Origin: Haematobia irritans
Taxonomy: Eukaryota; Arthropoda; Insecta; Diptera; Muscidae
Direction: 5' to 3'
DNA length: 64,000 nucleotides
Assembly: GCF_050003625.1 (NCBI RefSeq)
Contig: NC_134401.1
Coordinates: 67,157,629 to 67,221,628 of the forward strand
The notes under the pieces were generated by a model, which was not told the origin of the DNA, searched no databases, and was given only the letters and a program-made list of their open reading frames with translations. Shown here in pieces: positions 54,164-63,505 of this stretch. The stretch's first letter is position 1. Each line of letters starts with the position of its first letter. A program made the translations under genes and the position numbers.

Positions 54164-54329
54164 GGTGGCCTAATATCCCACCACACTTGAAATTCGTAGT
54201 AGGTACTTATTACGATGATTTTATCCGCTATTAAAAAACACGTCCGTTCCGTTCGACGGTTGAAATAAGAAGATGTGTATCTTGTTGTATAGGAAATTCG
54301 TATAAATAAAATAAATACATATAAACATG

Positions 54330-54790
54330 AGCTTCATTTCGAAGATGGGTTGATGTTCAAGGATAACAGACTAGTAAAACCGACTGAATTGCAAAGAGAA
54401 GTTTGTTTGTTTGTTTAATGATATAACTGAGGTGGTTAGAGCTTGTACCGTGTGTGAAAAGTGTAGCCGTATGAATACGAAAGAGCCTCTAGTTCAGGAC
54501 TCAGTGCCTAGATATCCATTTCAAAGAATAGGAGTTGATATATTTGAATATGGGGGCAGGAATTTTGTTGCTATGATAGATTCATATTCGGGAATGGTAT
54601 TTGGAGAGCATATAGTGGAGAAATCTAGTCGATGTGTAATAGGAATTTTACAAGACATATATTGCCGGTATGGTTCTCCTTCGGAAATGAGATGCGATAA
54701 CAACCCATTTGGTTCCATCGAATATAAGAGGTTTGCGAATGAATGCAACATTACCCTATATATTTCAAGCCTCCGGTATGTGTTTTGAAG
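54330..54790 (+). pseudogene. G4 integrase fragment
   Basis: Plus-strand reading gives CTVCEKCSRMNTKEPLV (zinc-finger cysteines), YPFQRIGVDIFEYGGRNFVA (first D) and YGSPSEMRCDNNPFGSIEYK (second D); it stops at 54786 before the catalytic E. A stop near 54416 interrupts the N-terminal finger. It probably continues the pol gene from 44648. Confidence 0.8.
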
Positions 54791-55173
54791 AGTAAGGAAT
54801 AATCCAGTGGAGTTGTAGTAAGAAACTTTAGTAATCGGTCTTGTATTGTTAAAGATATATGTTAGTTAATGAGTAATTTTTTTACGGGGGGATAGTTATT
54901 TATTTTAATTATTAATTTGTTTATCAGGTTGCCTTTGAAATATTTATTTATTTCAACTGACAATTTTGATTGAAGGTTATAACTTTTCTCTTTATTAATG
55001 TTGAAAATTTGTATAAATCGGACACGAAAATTGTAAGTCATTTTGATTGTATGTGAATTTATAGTAACTCATAATTTCAGCAAATAGATGAATTGTCCAT
55101 GAAGCTGTTTATTTAATTTCGTTAAATTTTAAACAATATACATATATAGAAATCATTTTTGTAGGAACGGAAG
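54791..55173. other. Unassigned AT-rich, possibly G4 3' region
   Basis: No LTR end or ORF is recognised. Confidence 0.3.
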
Positions 55174-55461
55174 TTATATAAAGAAATCATTTAGTAATAG
55201 TGTTAAACCAATGTATGAGGGAACGTCACTTGTGAATCCATCGATTGGGTGTGTTTGGAAGGAACACTTCCCATTGGTTGTGTGAATAAATAAGTCAGGA
55301 ATGATTCCCAAGAAGGTAGAGCGGACTTGGAAGATTCCAATGTAACTGTAGATGATGATCGAAGTTTTACATATATAAGTTCCTAAGAAAACAACGTAGA
55401 TAACGATAATACCCCAAGTAGTGGAATCATACGTTCCATAAGAATCCCCATTTTTTGTCAT
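55174..55461 (-). CDS. Unrecognised 95-codon ORF with membrane segments
   Basis: The translation is rich in hydrophobic residues: roughly residues 12-30 (WGIIVIYVVFLGTYI) and 33-58 (SIIIYSYIGIFQVR then FLGIIPDLFI) could be two membrane helices, followed by a polar stretch (HTTNGKCSFQTHPIDG). It has a natural-looking amino-acid composition, unlike the AT-rich noise around it, and could be an exon of a host membrane protein. I recognise no family. It may equally be chance. Confidence 0.3.
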   Translation of the reverse strand: MTKNGDSYGTYDSTTWGIIVIYVVFLGTYICKTSIIIYSYIGIFQVRSTFLGIIPDLFIHTTNGKCSFQTHPIDGFTSDVPSYIGLTLLLNDFFI

Positions 55462-55503
55462 TTCTAATATTACCCTTGAGCAATTAAGGTGACCTATTTA
55501 TAG

Positions 55504-55955
55504 TAGAGGTGTGCACGTGACACGAAATTGTGGTGAATCACGCTGATAGCAACGACGTGAGTGCGCGTGAGCGTGATTAACAACCCAAAAGTCATGCGTG
55601 AGTCACGAAAATAATTGTTTTCGTTAGTGTGCGTGAGTAACGAATTTCGGAAAAATACGTTCACGAAAAAAATCCCGTCCACGGACATAAAACGCTTACG
55701 AAATGAATTCATTTACAATTTTAGTGATACCTGGGATGTTAAAGAGTGTAACAACGCTCTCGATTTTAATCATGCTCATGTTTTCAAACATGTCCATAAG
55801 GTAAATTAGACATGAAATTATCCGTGAGTCACGACATTTTTCGTGAGCCACAATATTTTTCGTGAGTCACGACATTTCGTGCTTGAGCGTGCGTGATTAC
55901 AAATTTTCTTTTCGTGCGTGAGTAAGATTTTTCCGTCGTCACGTGCACACCTCTA
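55504..55955. mobile_element. hAT-like MITE, 452 bp
   Basis: Inverted ends TAGAGGTGTGCACGTGAC and GTCACGTGCACACCTCTA are perfect over 18 bp. The flanking octamers ATTTATAG (55496-55503) and GTTTATAG (55956-55963) agree at 7 of 8. The interior is full of CGTGAGT/ACTCACG words in both orientations. No transposase. Confidence 0.88.
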
Positions 55956-56310
55956 GTTTATAGTATACAAATATTGATTTTTTTTTCTGCATGAGAGGAA
56001 GTGTTATCTAATCAAAGGACATAAAAAAATAAAATTGGATGTACGATATATGCAATGTAAGCCCATAAATTCATGTCCTATATAGTGGACATCGGTAGCA
56101 AAATGTTGCAAACTTTATACAACCGTGGCAAACTTCGAAATTATTGTAAAAAACGAGATTGTATGGAGCTCTGAGAATTACATAGGAGCTGGAAAAATAT
56201 TTTCACGACTTTGAGATTTCAAGGAACTCGACCCAATTTTGGTGAAAATGGTTCAAGCACTGTTTGTTTTTCGCAAACAAACAAATATTCATCCTATATA
56301 TCGATGTCTA

Positions 56311-56626
56311 CAGGAGACGGGTTCAAAGTTTATTTGGATTTTCTCAAAAACCGTATAAGATAGGAATTCATTTTTTCGGTGTTAAAATCATATTTACTGT
56401 ATATTTTTTTAGAATGTACGAATTCCAAATAGTGATAATAGAACATGGCTAAACATGACTTAGAGCACTTTAGAATGAACAAAGCTTTTTGCGTTGTTGT
56501 CTACATTCCAGAGTACGCTAAGTCTAAAAAGTGAATTTTACAGGAGACGGGTTCAAAGTTTATTTGGAATTTCTCAAAATCCGTATAAGATAGGAATTCA
56601 TTTTCTCGGTGTTAAAATCATATTTA
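56311..56626. repeat. Direct repeat pair of 86 bp
   Basis: CAGGAGACGGGTTCAAAG begins copies at 56311-56396 and 56541-56626, which differ at a few positions. The second copy directly abuts the broken end of the mariner fragment. Origin unknown. Confidence 0.8.
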
Positions 56627-57220
56627 TCCATGCACATCCCAAAAACAGAGGCCATTACTTTGCCAGCGGACTTTTGAGTCTTTCCACGCTTCGGAGACGG
56701 TTCACCGGTCGCTGTCCACTCAGCCGACTGTCGATTGGACTCAGGAGTGTAGTGATGGAGCCATGTTTCATCCATTGTCACATATCGACGGAAAAACTCG
56801 GGTGTATTACGAGTTAACAGCTGCAAACACCGCTCAGAATCATAAACACGTTGTTGTTTTTGGTCATATGTGAGCTCGCGCGGCACCCATTTTGCACAGA
56901 GCTTCCGCATATCCAAATATTGATGAATGATATGGCCAACACCTTTGATATCTTCAAGGCCTCTGCTATCTCGATCAACTTCATTTTACGATCATTCAAA
57001 ATCATTTTGTGGATTTTTTTGATGTTTTCGTCGGTAACCACCTCTTTCGGGCGTCCACTGCGTTCACCGTCCTCCGTGCTCATTTCACCATGCTTGAATT
57101 TGGCATACCAATCAATTATTGTTGATTTCCTGGGGCAGAGTCCGGAAACTCAGTATCAAGCCAAGTTTTTTGAAAATTTTTATTTTATCAATACACGAAA
57201 TTCCTTTTATTCCATTTTTT
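56627..57220 (-). pseudogene. Himar1-like transposase, N-terminal half
   Basis: Mariner transposase cuts and pastes the element at TA sites. Recognisable parts are GEMSTEDGERSGRPKEVVTD, NIKKIHKMILNDRKMKLIEI, the second helix-turn-helix around ALKISK, WVPRELTYDQKQ and YVTMDETWLHHYTPESNRQS, which holds the first catalytic D (in MDETW). The frame shifts near 56930, between ALKISK and LDMRKLCAKW, and a deletion affects the start near 57130. The second and third catalytic Asp are lost with the truncated part. Very close to Himar1 by eye. Confidence 0.88.
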
Positions 57221-57393
57221 CACAATAACAAAAGTAGCTTCACAAAAGACGCTCTATCTCACAAACTAATTGACTTACAGACGTCAAATTTTGACACGAA
57301 TCATTTGAAGGTTGGCACTATATAAAAATAATATGCATTTAATACTAGCGACGCCATCTATGTGTCAGACCGGGGACTTATCAGCCAACCTGT
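56627..57393 (-). mobile_element. Himar1-like mariner (irritans subfamily), truncated
   Basis: The right end, read on the minus strand after TA, is ACAGGTTGGCTGATAAGTCC, which matches the Himar1 terminal repeat as I know it. The element then enters a ~180-bp leader and the transposase. It is truncated at 56627, losing the second half and the other terminal repeat. Confidence 0.92.
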
Positions 57394-57593
57394 TACATAT
57401 AGCATATTATGGTTTGGAGAATGAAAGTGTAACAACTTACTTAGCATATGTTTAAATATGTTACAAAAACAGTTATATAGCTATAAATTTAATTTTAACG
57501 TAAAACAAAAATCAATAATTCCAGGTGACACAGTTGAAACAAATTAGTCCATATCGGGTTCAATATAAATATTTCGATGGATTCTTTTAAATA

Positions 57594-57990
57594 CACGCAA
57601 ACAAATAAATCTTTCCTCCCAAACGAAATTTTAGACAAACAATTTTGTGATAAAAGTTGATTTTTTACACGGTATAAAAACTATTTCATAAAGACTAACT
57701 CAAATCCTCAAATCTTTCTCACTTCCACGAGGTTATTACTACCTTTCTCTTTAATACAAACAATGTAGAAGAAATTATTCTATTTTATAAATTTTTTAAA
57801 ATTTTACCTTTCGCCTGGACGGAGATTCGAACCGCGGACCATACCATACCCTACTATCCACTGGGCTACGAAGCTGTTATTGTCATCAACCGACAATTAT
57901 CGCTATAGCCATCAACGCACAAGCAACGCAGTCAAGCAGTTATATTTATAAACCATAGTTTTCGGCGCCCAAGAAAGAGAAACAAGCTTT
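57594..57990. repeat. Diverged third member of the tRNA-like MITE family
   Basis: It starts TA CACGCAAACAAATAAATC like the copies at 26081 and 38913, and shares TCTTTCTCACTTCCACGAG, AATGTAGAAGAAATTATTC and the tRNA-like segment. On the minus strand at 57806-57876 it has both an A box (TAGCCCAGTGGATAG) and a B box (GGTTCGAATCTCC) in tRNA spacing, better kept than in the other two. The right end is not located. Confidence 0.65.
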
Positions 57991-57992
57991 TA

Positions 57993-58093
57993 GATAGCCA
58001 CCGTGATGCAATGTTTAGCATGCCCGCTTTGCATACAAAGGATCATGGTTCAATCCCTGGTTTGCCCAAACACCAAAAAGTTTTTTTTTACAT
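57993..58093 (+). mobile_element. tRNA-derived SINE head
   Basis: AGCCACCGTGATGCAATG with an A-box-like TAGCATGC, then GGTTCAATCCC (B box) and CCAAACACCAAAAAGTTTTT. It is the same head as the SINE at 42344 but is followed by unrelated sequence instead of the LOA-like tail. Confidence 0.72.
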
Positions 58094-58380
58094 ATTGAAG
58101 AAAGTAATATGAAATTTTCTGTAAAAAAGGGAAAACTTAAAACTTGGCAGAAAGTGGCAGGGCAGTTTCTTTTAACAAAATAAAAGGGAGAAGTCATAGC
58201 TTATGACTTCTTAGGCACGTAGATTTCAGAGAGTAGAAAACTACTACAAATCCTATTGAGCAATGTAGGAAATGATTACCTATAGCGGGGAGAAAAAATA
58301 AAAGCGAGACCAAGTTTAGTTTTGCAAGTACAATTTATTTTACCATTCTTTGGGCGATGTTGAGTCTTCGGCTGACGCTA
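58094..58380. other. Unassigned
   Basis: Nothing recognised between the SINE head and the LOA fragment. Confidence 0.3.
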
Positions 58381-58612
58381 TTAAAAACACGTCCGTTCAG
58401 TTTGACAGATTATTTCATAATATGTACCTATTACGAATTTCAAGTATAGTGGTAAATTAAACCACCATGCAGCGTAATTCAAATTAATCCACTGGGTTGC
58501 TAACTTCAGGACCCAGTGGACGGGTTGCGACACTTTGGCAAGTCGAACCTTTTCTAAGGTAACGACATCAAAAGGAGGTAATCCCTCACGAAAGAGATTC
58601 AAAAAACGCAGA
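58381..58612 (+). mobile_element. LOA 5' fragment with its first ~32 bp inverted
   Basis: From 58413 it matches the LOA 5' UTR and ORF1 start (ATTACGAATTTCAAG, ACCACCATGCAGCG, then the basic PSRKRF region at 58580-58612). An internal deletion removes ~75 bp. The first part, TTAAAAACACGTCCGTTCAG, is the reverse complement of the family 5' end, so the 5' tip is inverted. Confidence 0.8.
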
Positions 58613-59058
58613 AAAAATCCACCAAATTTATATTCTTTTAAGCTTAAACTAACCGTGGATAAAGTTGTTGACTTGTTGTTAACTTCACAGAAAAAAAGTG
58701 TCTCGTAAATTTAAGAAGATTTTTACAATAATTTATTACAAGAATTTTCCAGAATTTTAGTTCATTTTTCGTATCTTTAACGAAAATTAACTACTCGAAA
58801 GGAAATTTTACAAATTTTAAGTAGCAATCGTTTAGTTCATACCCTACAAAATACGATGGAAATTTCCTTAAAAATTTTCTTAACTGGTAGTTAAAACTTC
58901 TTTCGTCATACTATAAAACTACTTATGAAATGTAAAATACTTTCTAAATAATAAGTGTAATTTACTATAAAGAGTTTTTATATGAGAAAATATTTTTTTA
59001 CGAAAATTGAACTTGAAAGCGGATAGCAATTTCTTACTGGCAATTCCTATAGTTAATA
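58613..59058. other. Unassigned AT-rich
   Basis: No ORF or recognised repeat. The same kind of sequence continues at 59994-60180 across the rosa insertion. Confidence 0.3.
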
Positions 59059-59991
59059 AAGGGTGATTCTTTTGAGGTTAGGATTTTCATGCATTAGTAT
59101 TTGACAGATCACGTGGGATTTCAGACATGGTGTCAAAGAGAAAGATGCTCAGTATGCTTTGACATTTCATCATGAATAGACTTACTAACGAGCCACAACG
59201 ACGAATTTTCAGTGAATGGGCCCTAGAAAAGTTGGCAGAAAATCCGCTTTTTTATCGACAAATTTTGTTCAGCGATGAGGCTCATTTCTGGTTGAATGGC
59301 TACGTAAATAAGCAAAATTGCCGCATTTGGAGTGAAGAGCAACCAGAAGCCGTTCAAGAACTGCCCATGCATCCCGAAAAATGCACTGTTTGGTGTGGTT
59401 TGTACGCTGGTGGAATCATTGGACCGTATTTTTTCAAAGATGCTGTTGGACGCAACGTTACGGTGAATGGCGATCGCTATCGTTCGATGCTAACAAACTT
59501 TTTGTTGCCAAAAATGGAAGAACTGAACTTGGTTGACATGTGGTTTCAACAAGATGGCGCTACATGCCACACAGCTCGCGATTCTATGGCCATTTTGAGG
59601 GAAAACTTCGGAGAACAATTCATCTCAAGAAATGGACCGGTAAGTTGGCCACCAAGATCATGCGATTTGACGCCTTTAGACTATTTTTTGTGGGGCTACG
59701 TCAAGTCTAAAGTCTACAGAAATAAGCCAGCAACTATTCCAGCTTTGGAAGACAACATTTCCGAAGAAATTCGGGCTATTCCGGCCGAAATGCTCGAAAA
59801 AGTTGCCCAAAATTGGACTTTCCGAATGGACCACCTAAGACGCAGCCGCGGTCAACATTTAAATGAAATTATCTTCAAAAAGTAAATGTCATGGACCAAT
59901 CTAACGTTTCAAATAAAGAACCGATGAGATTTTGCAAATTTTATGCGTTTTTAAAAAAAAAAAATTATCAAGCTCTTAACAAATCACCCTT
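59059..59991 (+). mobile_element. rosa-type (DD41D) mariner-like element, internally deleted
   Basis: Ends AAGGGTGATT and AATCACCCTT are inverted, flanked by TA (59057-59058, 59992-59993). It is 933 bp against an expected ~1.3 kb. It contains the C-terminal two thirds of a transposase. Confidence 0.88.
59172..59885 (+). pseudogene. DD41D transposase lacking the N-terminal DNA-binding domain
   Basis: The 237-codon frame is open. The catalytic triad is complete: D35 in ILFSDEAHFW, D128 in WFQQDGATCH, and D170 in CDLTPLDYFLWGYVKSK, with 41 residues between the last two, the spacing reported for the rosa group. The usual N-terminal paired helix-turn-helix domains are missing, and the leader before the ATG (59100-59170) still shows coding-like traces. 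It could not bind the element ends by itself. The start ATG is simply the first in frame. Confidence 0.88.
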
Positions 59992-59993
59992 TA

Positions 59994-60249
59994 ATAGTTG
60001 GTACAACATTTCTCAATGAAATATTTTTAGTTCACATGTAATTAGATTTATAGACATTTTCGTCAAAAATGGGTAGATATCATTTCATGAAGTTTTTGCT
60101 AATTTTAAGTTAAACGTTTCATCGTTCTTATACTGATATGCATTTAAGAGTATTGTTTTTAGAGTAAATTGCGGACAGATGCGATGAACTAATGCATAGT
60201 ACAGATATCTTTCTCGTCAAAGTGGAATATGTTTAATGTAAAGATGATG
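59994..60249. other. Unassigned AT-rich
   Basis: Nothing recognised. Confidence 0.3.
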
Positions 60250-60540
60250 TTACTTGAAATTTTTTTGAGAGTGAGAGCATGCAATGCAATAATGAGAAAT
60301 GGTAGCGAGTGATGGGGATGTTGTGTGTATCTGAGCGTGGGGTTGTTTTTGTTCTTTCAGTGGTTTCTGTGTGTATGTGTTTATTATTCGCGAATGGTTT
60401 ATTTGTCGGGATGAGGCGTTGTTTTCAATGAAGGCACATGTGTTTTTGTTGTTGTAGGAATGTTTTGGTTTTGCTTGGTTTTGTTTGGCATGCTTCAGTT
60501 GTATAGTTGGCGTTGGCGTGGGCTGTTGCATCTTTTTAGC
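60250..60540. other. TG-rich low-complexity tract
   Basis: The plus strand is rich in TG and TTG words (GTTGTTTTTGTTCTTTCAG, TGTGTGTATGTG). The 93-codon minus frame here is Gln/Asn/His/Thr-rich and is an effect of composition. Confidence 0.5.
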
Positions 60541-60779
60541 AAGTATGTAAAAGGGGAATATAAAGGTATGGAATATTTTGGTTTTTTTGAGACATATATT
60601 GGTGTTTGTTTATTAAAACTTTGAAATGAAAGTTATTAATATTTTAGCGATGAGAAGTACGATGGCGAAGTGATGATCGGTAGCTTAGAAAAAAGTTATT
60701 AAGGATGTTCAATATTTAGGAAAAAATGCTGAAATGGAAAGTATATAGAAATTGTTTTATCTAATTTAATTTTTATTAT

Positions 60780-61445
60780 TCAATGTAAAAAATAAATATT
60801 CGATTTCAGAGTAACTCCAGATGAATTTGGAAAATTGTTTGTTACACCTCAGCGTATAGTTTAATCATAAATAGGTGAGTGTTCTTTTTTCAATGTGGTT
60901 TTCTTTTAAAAAATAATCTTTATGTATATTATTATTTGCTAATTATTATTATTATTTTTTTTTTTTTTTAACCAGTTTCATGTTTTTCTTTGTTGGAAAA
61001 AAATATTTAATTTAAGAGCAACCCCAGATGGAGTCGGGCAAATTTTTATATTTCTCCTCACCGTATAATTTAATAGAGAAGTGGTAAGTTTTCTTTTAAA
61101 AATTGGCTTTCTTTTCACTAGAATATTTACGTTAAAAAAATACATGTTTTTAAAACCTTATTTTAGTATTACTTTAATCAAATATTTTTGGAAACCAATT
61201 TAATATTTTTAACATGAAAAACAAATATTTAATTTCAGAATAAAAATTTGGAAAGCGTTCTTTAACATTCTTTTACCCAGAATAGTTAGTTTTTTATGCA
61301 TATTATTTCTTTAATTAGATTTTTTGGAAACAAATTCAATGTTTTTTATTTAATGTAAAAAATAAATATTTAATTTCAGAGTAACGCCAAATGAATTTCG
61401 ATAACTTTTTAACCTCAGCGTAGAATGTAATAGAGAATAGGTACG
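60780..61445 (+). repeat. Diverged tandem repeats with exon-like edges
   Basis: Three similar blocks occur at 60810-60874, 61017-61083 and 61380-61440: each starts after an AG preceded by AAAAAATATT...AATTTCAG or similar, reads (A)GTAAC/GCAACNCCAGATG..., and ends before GTGAGT, GTAAGT or GTACGT. A fourth acceptor-like AATTTCAG at 61231-61238 lacks a clear partner. Frames contain stops, so if these are exons they are probably untranslated. Confidence 0.5.
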
Positions 61446-62241
61446 TTTTATATTAAAACTTTGGTTTTCTTTTAACAAGAATATTTATTGTATTATGCCC
61501 TTCACATCGATAACAACACAATTTTATGAGTTAATATATTACTTAATTCATTATTTCTCTAATTGTTTCAGGTACAAACTTTATGAGGTACGTTTATCTA
61601 AGAAAAGTTGAATTCCTTACACCATTTATTAAAATGCCCCCAAATATGGTAAGTTATAAGCTAATTTAAAGAGCTAAAAAATCATATTTTATTACATATT
61701 AATTTTTAACAATTTTCATTATTCCTTCCATTTTTTTCAGCAAGATATGTGAAAAATATACTTACGATGAATAAAAAACTAAAGAAAAGTCAAAATGTCC
61801 AAAAATCGAGTTAAAATAAACTACTTTCCTGTTCCACGTGGTCATAATTTTCATTCACAAAAACATTGTATTAAGAACTTTCATCATAAGTTTTTGTAAT
61901 AAAGTACTATTGCTTAAAGAAAGTTTAATTTTATTGTATGAAAATTTTCATAATAGTAAAACGGTTTGTTGTTCTTTTAATTATTTAATATCTCTGTACT
62001 GTGGACTGATTGATTTAAAAATAGTTTAGTCGTCGACATTTTAATAGACTGTATATAAATCTTATGGTGTTGTAAAAATGAACTAAAATACAATGTTATA
62101 GATGAACTAAAATTTAAGAGAATTATAAACTAGAGAAGTTGAAAAAATCTTAAGGGCTAAATCATGGTCAATATTACTACAGTTTAGTTCATTTTGCAAT
62201 GGAAAAGGGTTCACTGTTTTTTCAGTGTTAAAACGCGACAC
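61446..62241. other. Unassigned, possible further small exons
   Basis: TTGTTTCAG|GTACAAACTT at 61570 and TTTTTTTCAG|CAAGATATG at 61740 resemble acceptors, and ATGGTAAGTT at 61647 a donor. No protein is recognised. From 61840 onward nothing stands out. Confidence 0.3.
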
Positions 62242-62423
62242 TGCTATGGTAACCAAGGCACAGTGGTTTCAATTCGCATTCTTTTTTGGAAACAATTCTG
62301 CAACTTTTGAACGGATAAAGATATCAACATAATGCTATGGTAACCAAGGCACAGTGGTTTCAATTCGCATTCTTTTTTGGAAATAATTCTGTAACTTTTG
62401 AACGGATAAAGATATCAACATAA
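62242..62423. repeat. Tandem duplication of 91 bp
   Basis: TGCTATGGTAACCAAGGCAC begins at 62242 and again at 62333. The copies differ by about two bases. Confidence 0.88.
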
Positions 62424-62972
62424 TTTTTCTTTATGTGAAAACTCAGATGTTTTCCTCTTGGTTTGCAAGTTTGTGAGTCCCTAGTGGGTCCACGGGCTGA
62501 CCTGTTGGTGTTGAAAGTTGGTCACCTTGGGGGTATCAAATTTTGTTTTAGCTGTCAAATTATGAACCGATTTCGGTGATTTTTTCTTTGCTGGATAGAA
62601 CTTGTAACCCGTTTCAAAAAAGGCGAGCGTGTGTAAACTCCACAATTTAGAATAAAAAAATACAGAAATTTGCCCAATTTATTCGAAAAAGGCACCTACA
62701 TCTTTTCTGTCGTACATTTGTATATATATCTCCCAATATTTGTTTGTTTGTTTCTTATAGAAGAATAAATAAAGATACGTTTTAAGCTTTAATCGGTTAT
62801 TTTGGTCAAGTAGTGTATGAGTTCTTCTCATTGCAAAATCGGCAATTTTTAAAAATGAAAAAAATTTGTTTTGAAAAATTCTTATTTGGCCAAACGCCGA
62901 TTTTCAAGCCGATCTCTTGTCCAAAAAGTTGTTTTGGCCACTAACTAACTGTAAAAGGTTTAAACATCCTAC
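62424..62972. other. Unassigned
   Basis: No gene or repeat recognised. Confidence 0.3.
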
Positions 62973-63321
62973 CATAGACCAATTAAACTAGAGACATACC
63001 TTGACAATTCACCATGGTTTTGTTTATTTGCAGTGCGCAGTCATTCCACTCAATTGCGCAGTCAAGTGACTCAATTTATTTTTGGAAAACGAGAATTACC
63101 GTACAATCAGTCAATTTACATTACAAAAAAAGTGTGGATGTATAGAATTTTATAAGCTTTTTCAATATTTGGTGTTTCATCAAAAGAACAAAGGAAAGAA
63201 AACAAATTAAAGCCAAATTAAAAAATCACTCAATTACACACGAAAAAGAGCCATCTACGGTGTGCAGACAAACTACAGCGCTGTGAATTCACTTGAGATG
63301 TCTATACCTTCCTTGGTCTAT
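62973..63321. mobile_element. hAT-like MITE, copy 2 (uninterrupted)
   Basis: It starts CATAGACCAATTAAAC and ends CTTGGTCTAT. Flanking octamers CATCCTAC (62965-62972) and GATCCTAC (63322-63329) agree at 7 of 8. It matches the outer parts of 14160-16131 and shows the empty site of the 1.69-kb element. Confidence 0.87.
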
Positions 63322-63505
63322 GATCCTACCAGTAAACAGCTGAGAAATATGCAAATTACCAAAAAAATAACGTTTTAACATACAGTATTGTTCAAAACAT
63401 TTGCAACTAGCCCACTATGAACTTAATCGAGGTAAAATTATCTCCCTTAATAATTTTATAATTTAGCTTCCACTTTAAAAATATTCTTTATGGAGTAGTA
63501 TTTCC
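63322..63505. other. Unassigned
   Basis: Short spacer before LOA copy E; nothing recognised. Confidence 0.3.

Larger units (their letters stand above)
49257..54269 (-). mobile_element. LOA-like LINE copy D, full length, nearly intact
   Basis: AAGATGTGTA is repeated at 49247-49256 and 54270-54279. The element is 5,013 bp and runs from the family 5' end through ORF1, endonuclease, RT and RNase H to the 3' UTR and (CCTAA)n tail. I see three lesions: a 10-bp deletion in ORF1 near 53166, a nonsense codon in ORF2 near 52276 and a 1-nt deletion near 51908. It is the reference copy for the family here. Confidence 0.95.
43289..54790 (+). mobile_element. Ty3/Gypsy element G4, split by LINE insertions
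   Basis: RT and RNase H (43289-44648) and integrase (54330-54790) are in the same orientation, separated by LOA copies C and D and a Jockey tail. The two LOA copies have target duplications, which supports later insertion. The pol sequences are clearly different from G1-G3. LTRs were not identified. Confidence 0.7.

Noticed and set aside
57806..57876. A functional tRNA gene
   Set aside because: A and B boxes are present, but no paired acceptor stem is evident and it lies in a repeat family.
60250..60531. 93-aa Gln/Asn-rich minus-strand protein
   Set aside because: It reflects TG-rich low-complexity DNA on the plus strand.
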